From the NCBI GenBank assembly GCA_020638905.1, contig JACKHP010000023.1, positions 1 through 64,000 on the forward strand: a DNA stretch of 64,000 nucleotides, given 5' to 3'. Source of the stretch: Planctomycetota bacterium. Its GTDB lineage: Bacteria > Planctomycetota > B15-G4. Made by a program: the position numbers and the translations under genes. Below, one piece after another: positions 8,056 to 15,965 of the stretch (the first letter of the stretch is position 1; each line of letters starts with the position of its first letter). The notes under the pieces were generated by a model. That model was not told the DNA's origin, searched no databases, and saw nothing but the letters and a program-made list of their open reading frames with translations.

Positions 8056-8759
8056 ACGACACCATCGACGAACCGCTGCTCTTCTCCCGTGCCCTCGAGC
8101 GCCGCGCCAGCCGCGCCGAATGGGACGCGCTCGAACGCCGCGCCCACGACGACCCGCGCGTGGCGCTGCGGCTGCTCGCGCACCTGCGCGACGAGGGCGA
8201 GCTCTCGCTCGCGCTCGACGCGCGCCTGTCCGCGCTGCCGGACGTCGAGCTGCCGGCGCCGTCGGCGCCGCAGCGCGGCGCGCGTGCTCTGCGTCTGCCG
8301 CGCGTCGCGCTGCTGTTCGGCGCCACGGGCTGGGCCGCCGCCTGCGTGCTCGCCGCGCTGCTCGTGTTGCGCGTGACCTCCGACGAACGCGCCGGCGCGA
8401 CGCGTCCGTCGCGGGCAGCGCCGGTCGCGACGTCGCACGACGCGTCCCGGGGGGTCGGCGAGCGCGCCGACGGAGCGACGCACGACGCGGACGCCGACGC
8501 ACGCTCCGTGTCCGACGCGCCCGTGGGCGCCGTCGCCGACGCGCTGGCGTCCGACGCGCCGACGGTGCTGCACGAGTTCCCGCGCGTGCTCGTCGAGACG
8601 CGCGAGACCGACGACGGACGGGTCGAGGTCACGTGGCTGCGTCGCGCGCTCGAGACCCAGACCGTCGACGCCGCCTTCGAGGTCGTCGAGGACGAGCTCG
8701 GGCGTCCCACCGTGGTGCCCGCCGACCTCTCGATGCTCGCCGTCTCCGACATCCTCTGA
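8052..8759 (+). CDS. Putative membrane anti-sigma factor
   Basis: A 235-residue protein. A charged cytosolic N-terminal helical region (about 1-80) is followed by one membrane helix (about 93-113, LLFGATGWAAACVLAALLVL) and a periplasmic region: an Ala/Asp-rich linker and a small C-terminal domain (about 175-235, rich in E, V and T). No zinc-binding HxxxCxxC motif is present, so it is not a ZAS-type anti-sigma. The call rests on topology and on the 4-bp overlap with the sigma gene. It would hold the sigma factor at the membrane until an envelope signal releases it. The downstream PDZ protein and the nearby trypsin-like protease could take part in that release. Confidence 0.65.
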   Translation: MNDTIDEPLLFSRALERRASRAEWDALERRAHDDPRVALRLLAHLRDEGELSLALDARLSALPDVELPAPSAPQRGARALRLPRVALLFGATGWAAACVLAALLVLRVTSDERAGATRPSRAAPVATSHDASRGVGERADGATHDADADARSVSDAPVGAVADALASDAPTVLHEFPRVLVETRETDDGRVEVTWLRRALETQTVDAAFEVVEDELGRPTVVPADLSMLAVSDIL

Positions 8760-8823
8760 CCGCGCGCCGCGGCGGTCCGCCGCGGCGACGTCCTTCCCGC
8801 CGCACCCTCCCGAGGAAGCTGCC

Positions 8824-10422
8824 ATGCTCGTCTCCGCCCTGCTCTCGGCCTCGCTCGCCCTGCTCGCCCCGTCGACCGACGGCGACGTGCTGGTGATCGA
8901 CGTCGCCGCACACGAAATGCGCCTGCCCGACGCGCTGCGCGTGACCCTGTCCGGCGCGTTGCGCCTCGAGGTCGACGAGGAGGGACACAGCCTCGTGCGG
9001 TTGCCCGATGACGCGCGCCTGCTGGTCGACGGCGAGTCCGTCGAGGGACGCGCCGAACTGCACGCCGGCGACACGGCGGTGATCCTGTCCGAGGAGGGGC
9101 CGCTCACGATCACCGTCGCGGCGCCTCTCCGCGGCGGCGTGCCGGGTCCGTTCGTCGGCTCGATCGGCATCGGTGCCGGGTCCGGTGGCGGCGGGAGCTC
9201 CGGAGGCCTGGCGAGGGTCGGGCCGAACCCGTCCGATCCGTTCGGTGGACCGATCGGCGTCGGCTTCGGCTCGGGGGGACTCTTCTCCGGTCCGCCGCCG
9301 GTGGTGCTGGGCGTCACGACGACGCCGCCGGGCGAGGCGCTCGCGGCGCAGCTCGGGCTCGATCCCGAGCACTCGCTCGTGGTCGTGCAGGTGCCCGAGG
9401 GACTGCCCGCGGCCGCGGCCGGCGTGCTCGAGCACGACGTGATCGTGAGCCTCGACGGCCAGCCCGTGCCGTCCAGCGGACTGCGCGAGGCGCTCGCGGG
9501 ACGCAAGGCCGGCGACACGCTCACGCTGGGTGTCCTGCGCGCCGGCGAGTCGCTCGACCTCGAGGTCACGTTGGCCGCGCGCTCCGACAACGCCCGGGAG
9601 GCCCTGGCGGCCGACGCCTTCAAGCGTCGCTTCGATCCCGAGGAGCTGGGCCGCTTCCTCGAGCAGGGCAGCCTGCGCGCGGACGTCGACTCGTCCCTCG
9701 CCGGCCTCGCCACCGGACTCGCCGAGCGTCGTGCGCTGATCGACCAGCTCAGCGCGCAGCTCGCCACGGAGCAGGCGACCCAGGCGCAGATGGCGGCGCG
9801 CCAGGCGGAGTTGAAGGCGCGGCTCTCGGGACTCGCGGGCGAGGGGGCGTCGAAGTCGTCCGACGAGCGGCGCGAGCTCGAGGCGGCGCTCGTGCAGGAG
9901 AGCCAGCGCTACCAGCAGCTCCTCGAGCAGCTCGTCGACACGGAGAGCGCGCTCACCGACGCGCGTGACGCGCTGGCCGAGCGTTCCCAGGGCCTCGCCG
10001 CGCGGCAGGTCGACCTGGGCCAGGCCAAGGCGGCGCTCGAGCGTTTCTACGCGCAGCAGTCGGCCGATCGCGCCCGCGAACTGGCCATCGTGGGACAGGG
10101 CGACGGACAGCGCGCGCTGCTGCTCTCGCGCGACCTCGCCGAGCGCGCCCGGGCCGAGGCCGAGGCGACCATGCAGCGCAACGCCGAGCAGTTCATGCTC
10201 CAGGCACGCGCCGGTCGCCGCGACGGTCCCGACGCCGAAGAGCACGAGCGCGCGGCGGCCGCCCGGGACGCGGCCCAGGCGGCGGCCGACGAGGCGCGCG
10301 CGGTGGCCGACGAGATGCGCTCGCGCGCCGACTCCTCGGCCGAGCGTCTGGACGGCATCGAGCAGCGCCTGGCGCGCATCGAGGCGTCGCTCGAGAAGCT
10401 GCTGGCCGCGAAGCCGCACTGA
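8824..10422 (+). CDS. Secreted PDZ-domain protein with long coiled coil
   Basis: A 532-residue protein with a short signal peptide (LVSALLSASLALLAPS). An N-terminal β-rich domain (about 20-105) is followed by a Gly/Ser/Pro-rich hinge (about 115-160). A PDZ domain spans about 165-260 (carboxylate-loop region VVLGVTTTP, then GLPAAAAGVLEHDVIVSLDGQPV). From about 265 to the end the chain is predicted coiled coil (Ala/Glu/Arg/Gln heptads such as LIDQLSAQLATEQATQAQM). There is no protease catalytic domain. It follows the putative anti-sigma by 64 bp with AGGAAG ahead of the ATG. PDZ domains bind exposed C-termini, so it could sense misfolded envelope proteins for the adjacent sigma/anti-sigma pair; this is an inference from context. 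Confidence 0.8.
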   Translation: MLVSALLSASLALLAPSTDGDVLVIDVAAHEMRLPDALRVTLSGALRLEVDEEGHSLVRLPDDARLLVDGESVEGRAELHAGDTAVILSEEGPLTITVAAPLRGGVPGPFVGSIGIGAGSGGGGSSGGLARVGPNPSDPFGGPIGVGFGSGGLFSGPPPVVLGVTTTPPGEALAAQLGLDPEHSLVVVQVPEGLPAAAAGVLEHDVIVSLDGQPVPSSGLREALAGRKAGDTLTLGVLRAGESLDLEVTLAARSDNAREALAADAFKRRFDPEELGRFLEQGSLRADVDSSLAGLATGLAERRALIDQLSAQLATEQATQAQMAARQAELKARLSGLAGEGASKSSDERRELEAALVQESQRYQQLLEQLVDTESALTDARDALAERSQGLAARQVDLGQAKAALERFYAQQSADRARELAIVGQGDGQRALLLSRDLAERARAEAEATMQRNAEQFMLQARAGRRDGPDAEEHERAAAARDAAQAAADEARAVADEMRSRADSSAERLDGIEQRLARIEASLEKLLAAKPH

Positions 10423-10553
10423 GCCGTCCGGCGCGGCTCGCCGTGCCGCGCATTGACAGCGCCCCTCCCGCGCGGTGAGGTGGACGGCACGCGCCCGGCG
10501 TCGGACGGCTCTCGTCCGCGCGCCGGGTGCGTCCCCGGAGGGAGGCGGCGCGC

Positions 10554-12479
10554 GTGGCGAGGTCCTCGACGCTGGTGGCGGCGCTGCTCGGCGCGTTCGC
10601 CGTGGCCCTCGTGGCGGCGGGCGCGCTGCTGCTCGTCCAGTCCGACGACGACGCGGTCGACGAAGCCGTGCGCGGCCCGGCGCGCGTCGACGACGTGCGT
10701 CCGATGGATCTCGACGCGCCGGCGCCGCGCGAGGTCGAACGACGCGCGCTGCCCGCGCCCGGCGACGACGCCGCCCGCGCCGGCGTCCCCGCGCGCGGCG
10801 AACTCGGCGGACGCATCGTGCGCCTGGCCGACGCGACGCCGATCGCCGCGCGAGCGCTGAGCGTGTCCGGCGTGCGTGGACGCACCGACGCCGACGGACG
10901 CTTCGCGCTGCGCGGCGTGCCGTCCGACGCGCGCACGTTGTCGCTGGCGTTCGACGACGGCGAGGTGCTCGTGGCGCTGCCCGCCGACACCGGCGGACGC
11001 ACCGACCTGCGCCTCGTGGCCGACACCGGCTGGGTGCTCGCCGGCGACGTGAGCGCGCGCGAGGGAGGTCCGGCGCGCGAGGCGCGCGTGCACGTGCCCG
11101 GCGGCGCGTCGGTCGACGTCGACGCCGCGGGGCGCTTCGTGCTGCGCGACGTGCGTCCGCCGGGAGCGCCCGGCGCGGGCGGCGCGATCACGCTGCTGGC
11201 CGGCGCGCCGTGGCACGTCGCGGTCGAGCAGGCCGTGCGCCTCTCCGACGAGCGGCGCGTGGTCGACGACCTGGCCTTCGTGCTCGACGGCGCGGGCCGC
11301 ATCGAGGGACGCCTGCTGCTCCCGGGCGCGCGGGACGACTGGCCGTCGCTCGAGGTGGCCGTCCCCTTCCGGCACGCGGGCGCGTCGCTCGCGCTGCTCC
11401 CGTTCGCGTTGCGTGCGAGCTTCGACGGCGACCGCTACGTCCTCGACGGCGTCCCCGAGGGGACGTACCTGGTGCGCGCGACGCCCGGGGCGCGCGGACG
11501 TCCCGGCGAGCGGACCCCGCACGACCCGGCGCCGCTGCTCGTGCCGTGGGTCCTCGTCGTCGCGGGACGCACGACCGCGCTCGACCTGCGTTTCCCGGCG
11601 GGCGCGCGGCTCACGGGACGCGTCCGCGACGACCGGGGTGCGCCGATCGTCGGTGCGCGCGTGCGTCCCGTCGCGCTGCTGCGCTGGCCGGCTCCGGAAG
11701 CGGACGCCGAGCGCGTCGACCTGTTCGACGACCTGCGCGTCGAGGTCGCGGCCGTCGACGGTGCGTTCGAGGCGCGGCTGCAGCTCGCGCTGCCCGAGGC
11801 GGCCGCGGACGACGCCGGCGCGTTCGATCTCGCGCGCCTCCCTGCCGGCGAGCTCCTGCTCGAGGTGGACGATCCCGCACGCGCGGGCGTGCCGCCGTCG
11901 CGGTCGTCGTACGAGCTCGCCGAGGGCGAGGCGCGCGACGCGGGCGATCTCGTGCTGGGCGCGGGACTGCGGCTCTCGGGTCGGCTCGTCGACGTCTTTG
12001 GCCGACCGCTCGCGGGACGCGTGGTGCTGCTGCCGGCCGAGGGGGCGGCCAGCATCGCCGCCGAAGACGGGCTGGACGTCGGCGTCGACGGCGCCTTCGA
12101 GCTCCTGGGACTCGAGCCGGGTGCGCGGCGGCTGTGGGCCGCGTCACCCGGACACGTGACGCGCGTCGAGGACGTCCGGCCGGGCGGCGCCGAGGTGCTG
12201 CTCACGCTCGAGGAGGCGCCGCGCCTCTCGGGCCTCGTGCGCGACGCGTCGAGCGGCGAGCCGCTGGGCGACTTCACGGTCACCGCGCGCTCGGCGCGGA
12301 TCGAGACGCGTCAGCGCTTCGACGCGCCCGACGGACGCTTCGTGTTCGACACGCTCGACGACGACGAGTACGCGCTCACGGTCTCGGCCCCCGGCTACGA
12401 GGACGGCGTCGTCGAGGGCGTGCGGCCCGTGCTCGGCGGGGGAGCGGACGTGCTCGTCGAGCTGCGTCCCGTGCGCTGA
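10554..12479 (+). CDS. Carboxypeptidase-regulatory-like repeat protein, membrane anchored
   Basis: A 641-residue protein. An N-terminal hydrophobic helix (about 5-27) serves as signal anchor, then an acidic/Pro-rich linker, then at least six CarboxypepD_reg-type β-sandwich repeats with the typical signatures GRFALRGVP, GRFVLRDVRPPG, GRVRDDRGAPIVGARV, GRLVDVFGRPLAG, GLVRDASSGEPL and GRFVFDTLDDDEYALTV. These Ig-like folds usually act as stalks or binding modules on surface proteins. GTG 10554 is chosen over GTG 10527 because GGAGGGAGG lies 7-13 nt upstream and the signal anchor then begins at the N-terminus. It belongs to the ECF sigma/PDZ gene string. No catalytic domain is visible. Confidence 0.8.
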   Translation: MARSSTLVAALLGAFAVALVAAGALLLVQSDDDAVDEAVRGPARVDDVRPMDLDAPAPREVERRALPAPGDDAARAGVPARGELGGRIVRLADATPIAARALSVSGVRGRTDADGRFALRGVPSDARTLSLAFDDGEVLVALPADTGGRTDLRLVADTGWVLAGDVSAREGGPAREARVHVPGGASVDVDAAGRFVLRDVRPPGAPGAGGAITLLAGAPWHVAVEQAVRLSDERRVVDDLAFVLDGAGRIEGRLLLPGARDDWPSLEVAVPFRHAGASLALLPFALRASFDGDRYVLDGVPEGTYLVRATPGARGRPGERTPHDPAPLLVPWVLVVAGRTTALDLRFPAGARLTGRVRDDRGAPIVGARVRPVALLRWPAPEADAERVDLFDDLRVEVAAVDGAFEARLQLALPEAAADDAGAFDLARLPAGELLLEVDDPARAGVPPSRSSYELAEGEARDAGDLVLGAGLRLSGRLVDVFGRPLAGRVVLLPAEGAASIAAEDGLDVGVDGAFELLGLEPGARRLWAASPGHVTRVEDVRPGGAEVLLTLEEAPRLSGLVRDASSGEPLGDFTVTARSARIETRQRFDAPDGRFVFDTLDDDEYALTVSAPGYEDGVVEGVRPVLGGGADVLVELRPVR

Positions 12480-12497
12480 AGCCGCCCGCGCGCGGCT
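12480..12497. terminator. Short hairpin between convergent genes
   Basis: AGCCGC (12480-12485) pairs with GCGGCT (12492-12497) around a 6-nt loop. It overlaps the two converging gene ends, so it can serve both strands. It is short and has no T-run. Confidence 0.3.
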
Positions 12498-13431
12498 ACG
12501 GCTGCGAGCCGTCCTTCGGGCGGCCCGGCGGCTGCAGGTAGCGGTAGCCCGAGTTGGGGTTGTCGCGGTCGTAGGCGAACGCGTCGCGGTTGTCGATGAA
12601 GTGCTTCACCGCGTCGACCGGGATGGACATGTTCAGTCCCTCGAAGAACATGTAGCCGAGGGTGTTCACGGCGATCACCTCGCCGCGCGCGTTGAACAGC
12701 GGCCCCCCCGAGTTGCCCGGGTTCACCGCGGCCGTGGTCTGCACGTAGATCTTGCCGTCCATGCTGCGGTTCTTGGTCGACACGATGCCTTCGGAGACCG
12801 AGCGGTCCATGCCGAGCGGCGCGCCCACGGCGAACACCGGCTCGCCCACCTCGGTCTCGTCGCTGCTGCCGAGCACGACGCGCGTGAGCTTCGTGTCGCC
12901 CAGTTCGTCCTCGTCGATCTTGAGCAGCGCGAGGTCGACCCACGGGTTGACCGCCACGATCTTGCAGCGCTCGAGGATCTTCTTCTCGAAGCCGTCGTCG
13001 CTCTCGAGGTAGAGCACCACGCTGACCTCGATCTCTCCCTGCACGACGTGTGCGTTCGTGACCACGTAGCCGTCCTCGCGGATCACGAAGCCCGAGCCGG
13101 TGCCCATCGGCGTGCGCACCACGACCACGCCCTCGCCGAAGCGCTCGACGGCCTCGTGCACCGAGAGCCGTTCCTGTCCGCCGGTGGCGTACAGGCCCTT
13201 CTCCTCGGTCGCGTCGGAGGCGGCGACGGCGTCGACAGCCCGGCGCTCGAGGATGCTGCCGGTGGGGATCTCGAGCACGGTGTGTCCCACGTCGACCCAG
13301 ACGGTGCTCGCGGTCTCCTTGAGCACGGCACCCTTGACCGCGGCACCGCCCGAGAGGACGAACTCGACCGGGTCGTCGCCGGGCGACGGCAGCGCGAGCG
13401 CGAGCAGCAGGCAGGCGGACGTCACGAGCAT
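12496..13431 (-). CDS. Secreted trypsin-like serine protease (S1C, DegP/HtrA-type, no PDZ)
   Basis: A 311-residue protein with a signal peptide (about 1-16) and an N-terminal ~85-residue β-rich segment (FVLSGGAAVKGAVLKE) before the protease fold. The catalytic triad is visible: His128 in VTNAHVV, Asp166 in WVDLALLK and Ser241 in PGNSGGPL. The PDZ domains of DegP/HtrA are absent; the chain ends shortly after the protease domain in a Pro/Gly-rich tail. The start has GGGAGTG close upstream and a TAGAAT -10 about 50 nt away. It converges on the ECF/PDZ gene string. A PDZ-less protease next to a protease-less PDZ protein invites the idea that they work together in envelope quality control. Confidence 0.92.
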   Translation of the reverse strand: MLVTSACLLLALALPSPGDDPVEFVLSGGAAVKGAVLKETASTVWVDVGHTVLEIPTGSILERRAVDAVAASDATEEKGLYATGGQERLSVHEAVERFGEGVVVVRTPMGTGSGFVIREDGYVVTNAHVVQGEIEVSVVLYLESDDGFEKKILERCKIVAVNPWVDLALLKIDEDELGDTKLTRVVLGSSDETEVGEPVFAVGAPLGMDRSVSEGIVSTKNRSMDGKIYVQTTAAVNPGNSGGPLFNARGEVIAVNTLGYMFFEGLNMSIPVDAVKHFIDNRDAFAYDRDNPNSGYRYLQPPGRPKDGSQP

Positions 13432-13479
13432 CGGTTCACTCCCGTCGGCCGCGCGACCGCTCGTCGCGCGTGGGGCCGG

Positions 13480-13543
13480 ATTCTAGCAGGACTGCGCGAC
13501 CCGCGGCCCACGGTGGATGGTCGCGCGGGACGTCCAGTAGACT
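13480..13543. promoter_or_regulatory. Divergent promoter region of the protease and FG-GAP genes
   Basis: Minus strand: TAGAAT (13480-13485) for the protease. Plus strand: TAGACT followed by CGCGGG (13538-13543) for the FG-GAP gene. Between them GCGCGACC (13494-13501) and GGTCGCGC (13519-13526) form an 8-bp inverted repeat that covers the plus-strand -35 position, as an operator would. Confidence 0.5.
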
Positions 13544-13613
13544 CGCGGGCCGCGCGGCGCAGCAGACCGTCCGCCTCGCGGGACGACGCATCCGAGACGA
13601 GGAGACGCACCCG

Positions 13614-15965
13614 ATGTCCAGGCTCGCGCGCACGCTTCCGGTCCTGGCCGCCTTCGCCCTGGCGGCCTCCCACGTGGTCGCCTCGCCGCCGCGCGTCGCC
13701 GTCGGCGACGGAGACGGCGAGACCGCCGCGTCCGACGACGACGAGCAGCTCTGGCGCCGGTACGGCTTCTCGGGCCTGATCGACAGCAAGTTCGACGACG
13801 GGATGTTCGCCCTGCAGCGCGCCGACGTCGACGGCGACGGACGCGGCGACCTGGTCGTGGTGAACAACGACCGGGCGCGCATCGAGCTGCTCGTCCGTCG
13901 CGGCGACGAGGACGTCGCCGCCGAGCCGACCGAGCTCGTCAACGAGCTCCCCGACGAGGCCTTCTTCGCGCGCGAGTCGGTGGCCGTCGAGCAGAAGCTG
14001 TGGGCCCTCGCGTCGGGCGACCTCGACGGCGACGGACGCGCCGACCTGGTCTTCACCGGCGACTCGGGTCACCTCGTGCTGGCCTTCGCCGGCGCGCGGT
14101 CGCAGTACCTCGACACGCTCGAGTTCGACCTCGACCAGGGCTTGGCGAACCGCGAGACCCTGGCGCTGGGCGACCTCGACCGCGACGGACGCCTCGACGT
14201 GGCCGTGCTCACGGGCCGCGGCGTGCAGCTCTTCGTGCAGGACGAGCTGGGCGTGTTCGAGGCGCGCGACCTGCTGCCCGTGGCGAGCTCCGGAGCGAAC
14301 GCGTTCGAGCTGGCCGACCTCGACGGCGACGGCTTCCTCGACCTCGTGTTCGTCTACGAGGAGAGCGAGTGGCCGGTGCGCTTCCGGCTGGGACAGCCCG
14401 AGGTGCGCTTCGGGCCCGAGGTGCGCTCGCGGCACCCCGAGATCCGCGCGCACCTGATCGACGACCTCGACGGCGACGGCGCGGCCGAGGTGCTCGTCAT
14501 CGGACGCCGCTCGGGCCGCGCCACGGTCTTGCGCCTGCAGCGCGACGCGGGCGGCGCGCGCCAGGAGGCGCCGCTCTCCGGTCCGAACGTGGTGCCCTTC
14601 CCCGACGTGAAGGACGCGGCGAAGCGCGCGCCGCTGCTGGCCGACGTCGACCGCGACGGCTTCGTCGACCTGCTGGTGGCCGAGCCCGGGGCCGCGCGTG
14701 TCGTCGTCCATCGCGGCGTGGCGGGGGGACAGTTCGCGGGCGCGCGCGCGTGGCCGTCGCTGCTCGGCGTGAGCCATCCGTGCGTGGTCGACCGCGACGG
14801 CGACGGACTGGCCGAGCTGGTGATCGCGTCCCCCGACGAGTCGAGCGTGGCGGTCTCGCGCATCGACGCCGACGGACTCGTCTCGTTCCCCGAGACCCTG
14901 GGCGCGCCGGGGGGCGACCTGCTGGCGCTCGACGTCGAACGTCCCGGCGGTGCGGTCTGGGCGCTCGTGGCCGAAGGTCGCGGACGCTCGCGCGAGTACC
15001 GGCTCAAGCGCTTCGCCGACGACGGCGAACCGCTGGTCGTCGAGATCCCCAAGCCGCCGGCCGACCCGGGCGACATGCTGCTGGCCGACTTCGATCGCGA
15101 CGGGACCCTCGACGTGCTGCTGTTCGTGCCCACCGAGCCGCCCACGATCCTGATGGGAGGCGGCGAAGCGGGCGCGTTCACGGCGGTCGACCCGGCCACG
15201 CCGGGACTGGGCGTGCTCGACGACGTGCCGCGCGCGCGCACCTGGTTCGGCGATCTCGACGGCGACGGTCGTCCCGAGCTGCTCGTGCCCGCCGGCAACT
15301 TCGTGCGCGCCGTGGCCTTCGACGAGGCGGGTCGTCCGATCGTGGTGGCGCAGGTGAACCTCGACGATCCGCAGGCGGTGGCCGGCGCCGTGGCGGCGGC
15401 CGACATCGACGGCGACGGACGCCGCGAGGTGCTCGTCACCGACCGCACGAGCGGCGCGCTGATCGTCTTCGCGCTGGGCGACGGACCGGCCCGGGCGACC
15501 GCGCGCATCGATCTCGGCGGCCTGTCGGTCGACGGCCTGCTGGTGGCCGACCTCGACGGCGACGGCAGCGACGACGTGGTGCCCTGGTCGAAGGACGCCG
15601 CCGCGACGCTGGTGGCCGGCGCGCCCTCGATGCGCTTCGTGCCCGTGGCCGACTACGAGTCGCCCGTCGAGGACGCCTGGCTCTCGGCCGCCGCGGCCGG
15701 CGACGTGAACGGCGACGGCGGCACCGACCTCGTGTTCCTCGAGACGTCGAAGCACCTCGTGCACGTGGCCGCGTTCCGCGGCACGTCGATCGTGCACGCG
15801 CTGCGCTTCCCGGTCTTCGAGGCGCGGCTGTTCGAGTCGTCGCGCCGCGGCGGACGCGAACCGCGCGAGGTGGTCGTCGGCGACGTGACCGGCGACGGAC
15901 TCTCCGACGTGGCGTTGCTGGTGCACGACCGCGTCCTCGTCTATCCGCAGGAGCCCGCACCGTGA
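13614..15965 (+). CDS. Secreted FG-GAP/VCBS β-propeller protein
   Basis: A 783-residue protein with a signal peptide (about 1-28, ending near SHVVAS). It carries about ten or more repeats with the calcium-binding motif DxDxDG, such as DVDGDGRGDLV, DLDGDGRADLV, DLDRDGRLDV and DVNGDGGTDLV, spaced roughly 50-65 residues. This is the FG-GAP/VCBS layout of integrin-like β-propellers, probably two propellers in tandem. The ATG is chosen because GAGGAG lies about 10 nt upstream and a signal peptide follows. Likely role: extracellular or periplasmic binding or adhesion; no catalytic domain is seen. The stop overlaps the start of the next gene (GTGA), so the two proteins are probably made together. 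Confidence 0.88.
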   Translation: MSRLARTLPVLAAFALAASHVVASPPRVAVGDGDGETAASDDDEQLWRRYGFSGLIDSKFDDGMFALQRADVDGDGRGDLVVVNNDRARIELLVRRGDEDVAAEPTELVNELPDEAFFARESVAVEQKLWALASGDLDGDGRADLVFTGDSGHLVLAFAGARSQYLDTLEFDLDQGLANRETLALGDLDRDGRLDVAVLTGRGVQLFVQDELGVFEARDLLPVASSGANAFELADLDGDGFLDLVFVYEESEWPVRFRLGQPEVRFGPEVRSRHPEIRAHLIDDLDGDGAAEVLVIGRRSGRATVLRLQRDAGGARQEAPLSGPNVVPFPDVKDAAKRAPLLADVDRDGFVDLLVAEPGAARVVVHRGVAGGQFAGARAWPSLLGVSHPCVVDRDGDGLAELVIASPDESSVAVSRIDADGLVSFPETLGAPGGDLLALDVERPGGAVWALVAEGRGRSREYRLKRFADDGEPLVVEIPKPPADPGDMLLADFDRDGTLDVLLFVPTEPPTILMGGGEAGAFTAVDPATPGLGVLDDVPRARTWFGDLDGDGRPELLVPAGNFVRAVAFDEAGRPIVVAQVNLDDPQAVAGAVAAADIDGDGRREVLVTDRTSGALIVFALGDGPARATARIDLGGLSVDGLLVADLDGDGSDDVVPWSKDAAATLVAGAPSMRFVPVADYESPVEDAWLSAAAAGDVNGDGGTDLVFLETSKHLVHVAAFRGTSIVHALRFPVFEARLFESSRRGGREPREVVVGDVTGDGLSDVALLVHDRVLVYPQEPAP

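Noticed and set aside
7842..9767. Minus-strand frame opposite the anti-sigma and PDZ genes
   Set aside because: Ser/Arg/Ala-rich shadow with no ribosome site; the plus-strand genes are coherent and overlap in the expected way.
13422..15926. Long minus-strand frame opposite the FG-GAP gene
   Set aside because: Antisense shadow of GAC-rich FG-GAP repeats; the product would be His/Arg-rich with no fold, and the plus strand has signal peptide, ribosome site and repeats.
14000..15961. Plus-strand frame running in from inside the FG-GAP gene into the DUF3352-like gene
   Set aside because: It is Arg-rich out-of-frame sequence until GTG 15962, where a signal peptide begins; only the part from 15962 is real.
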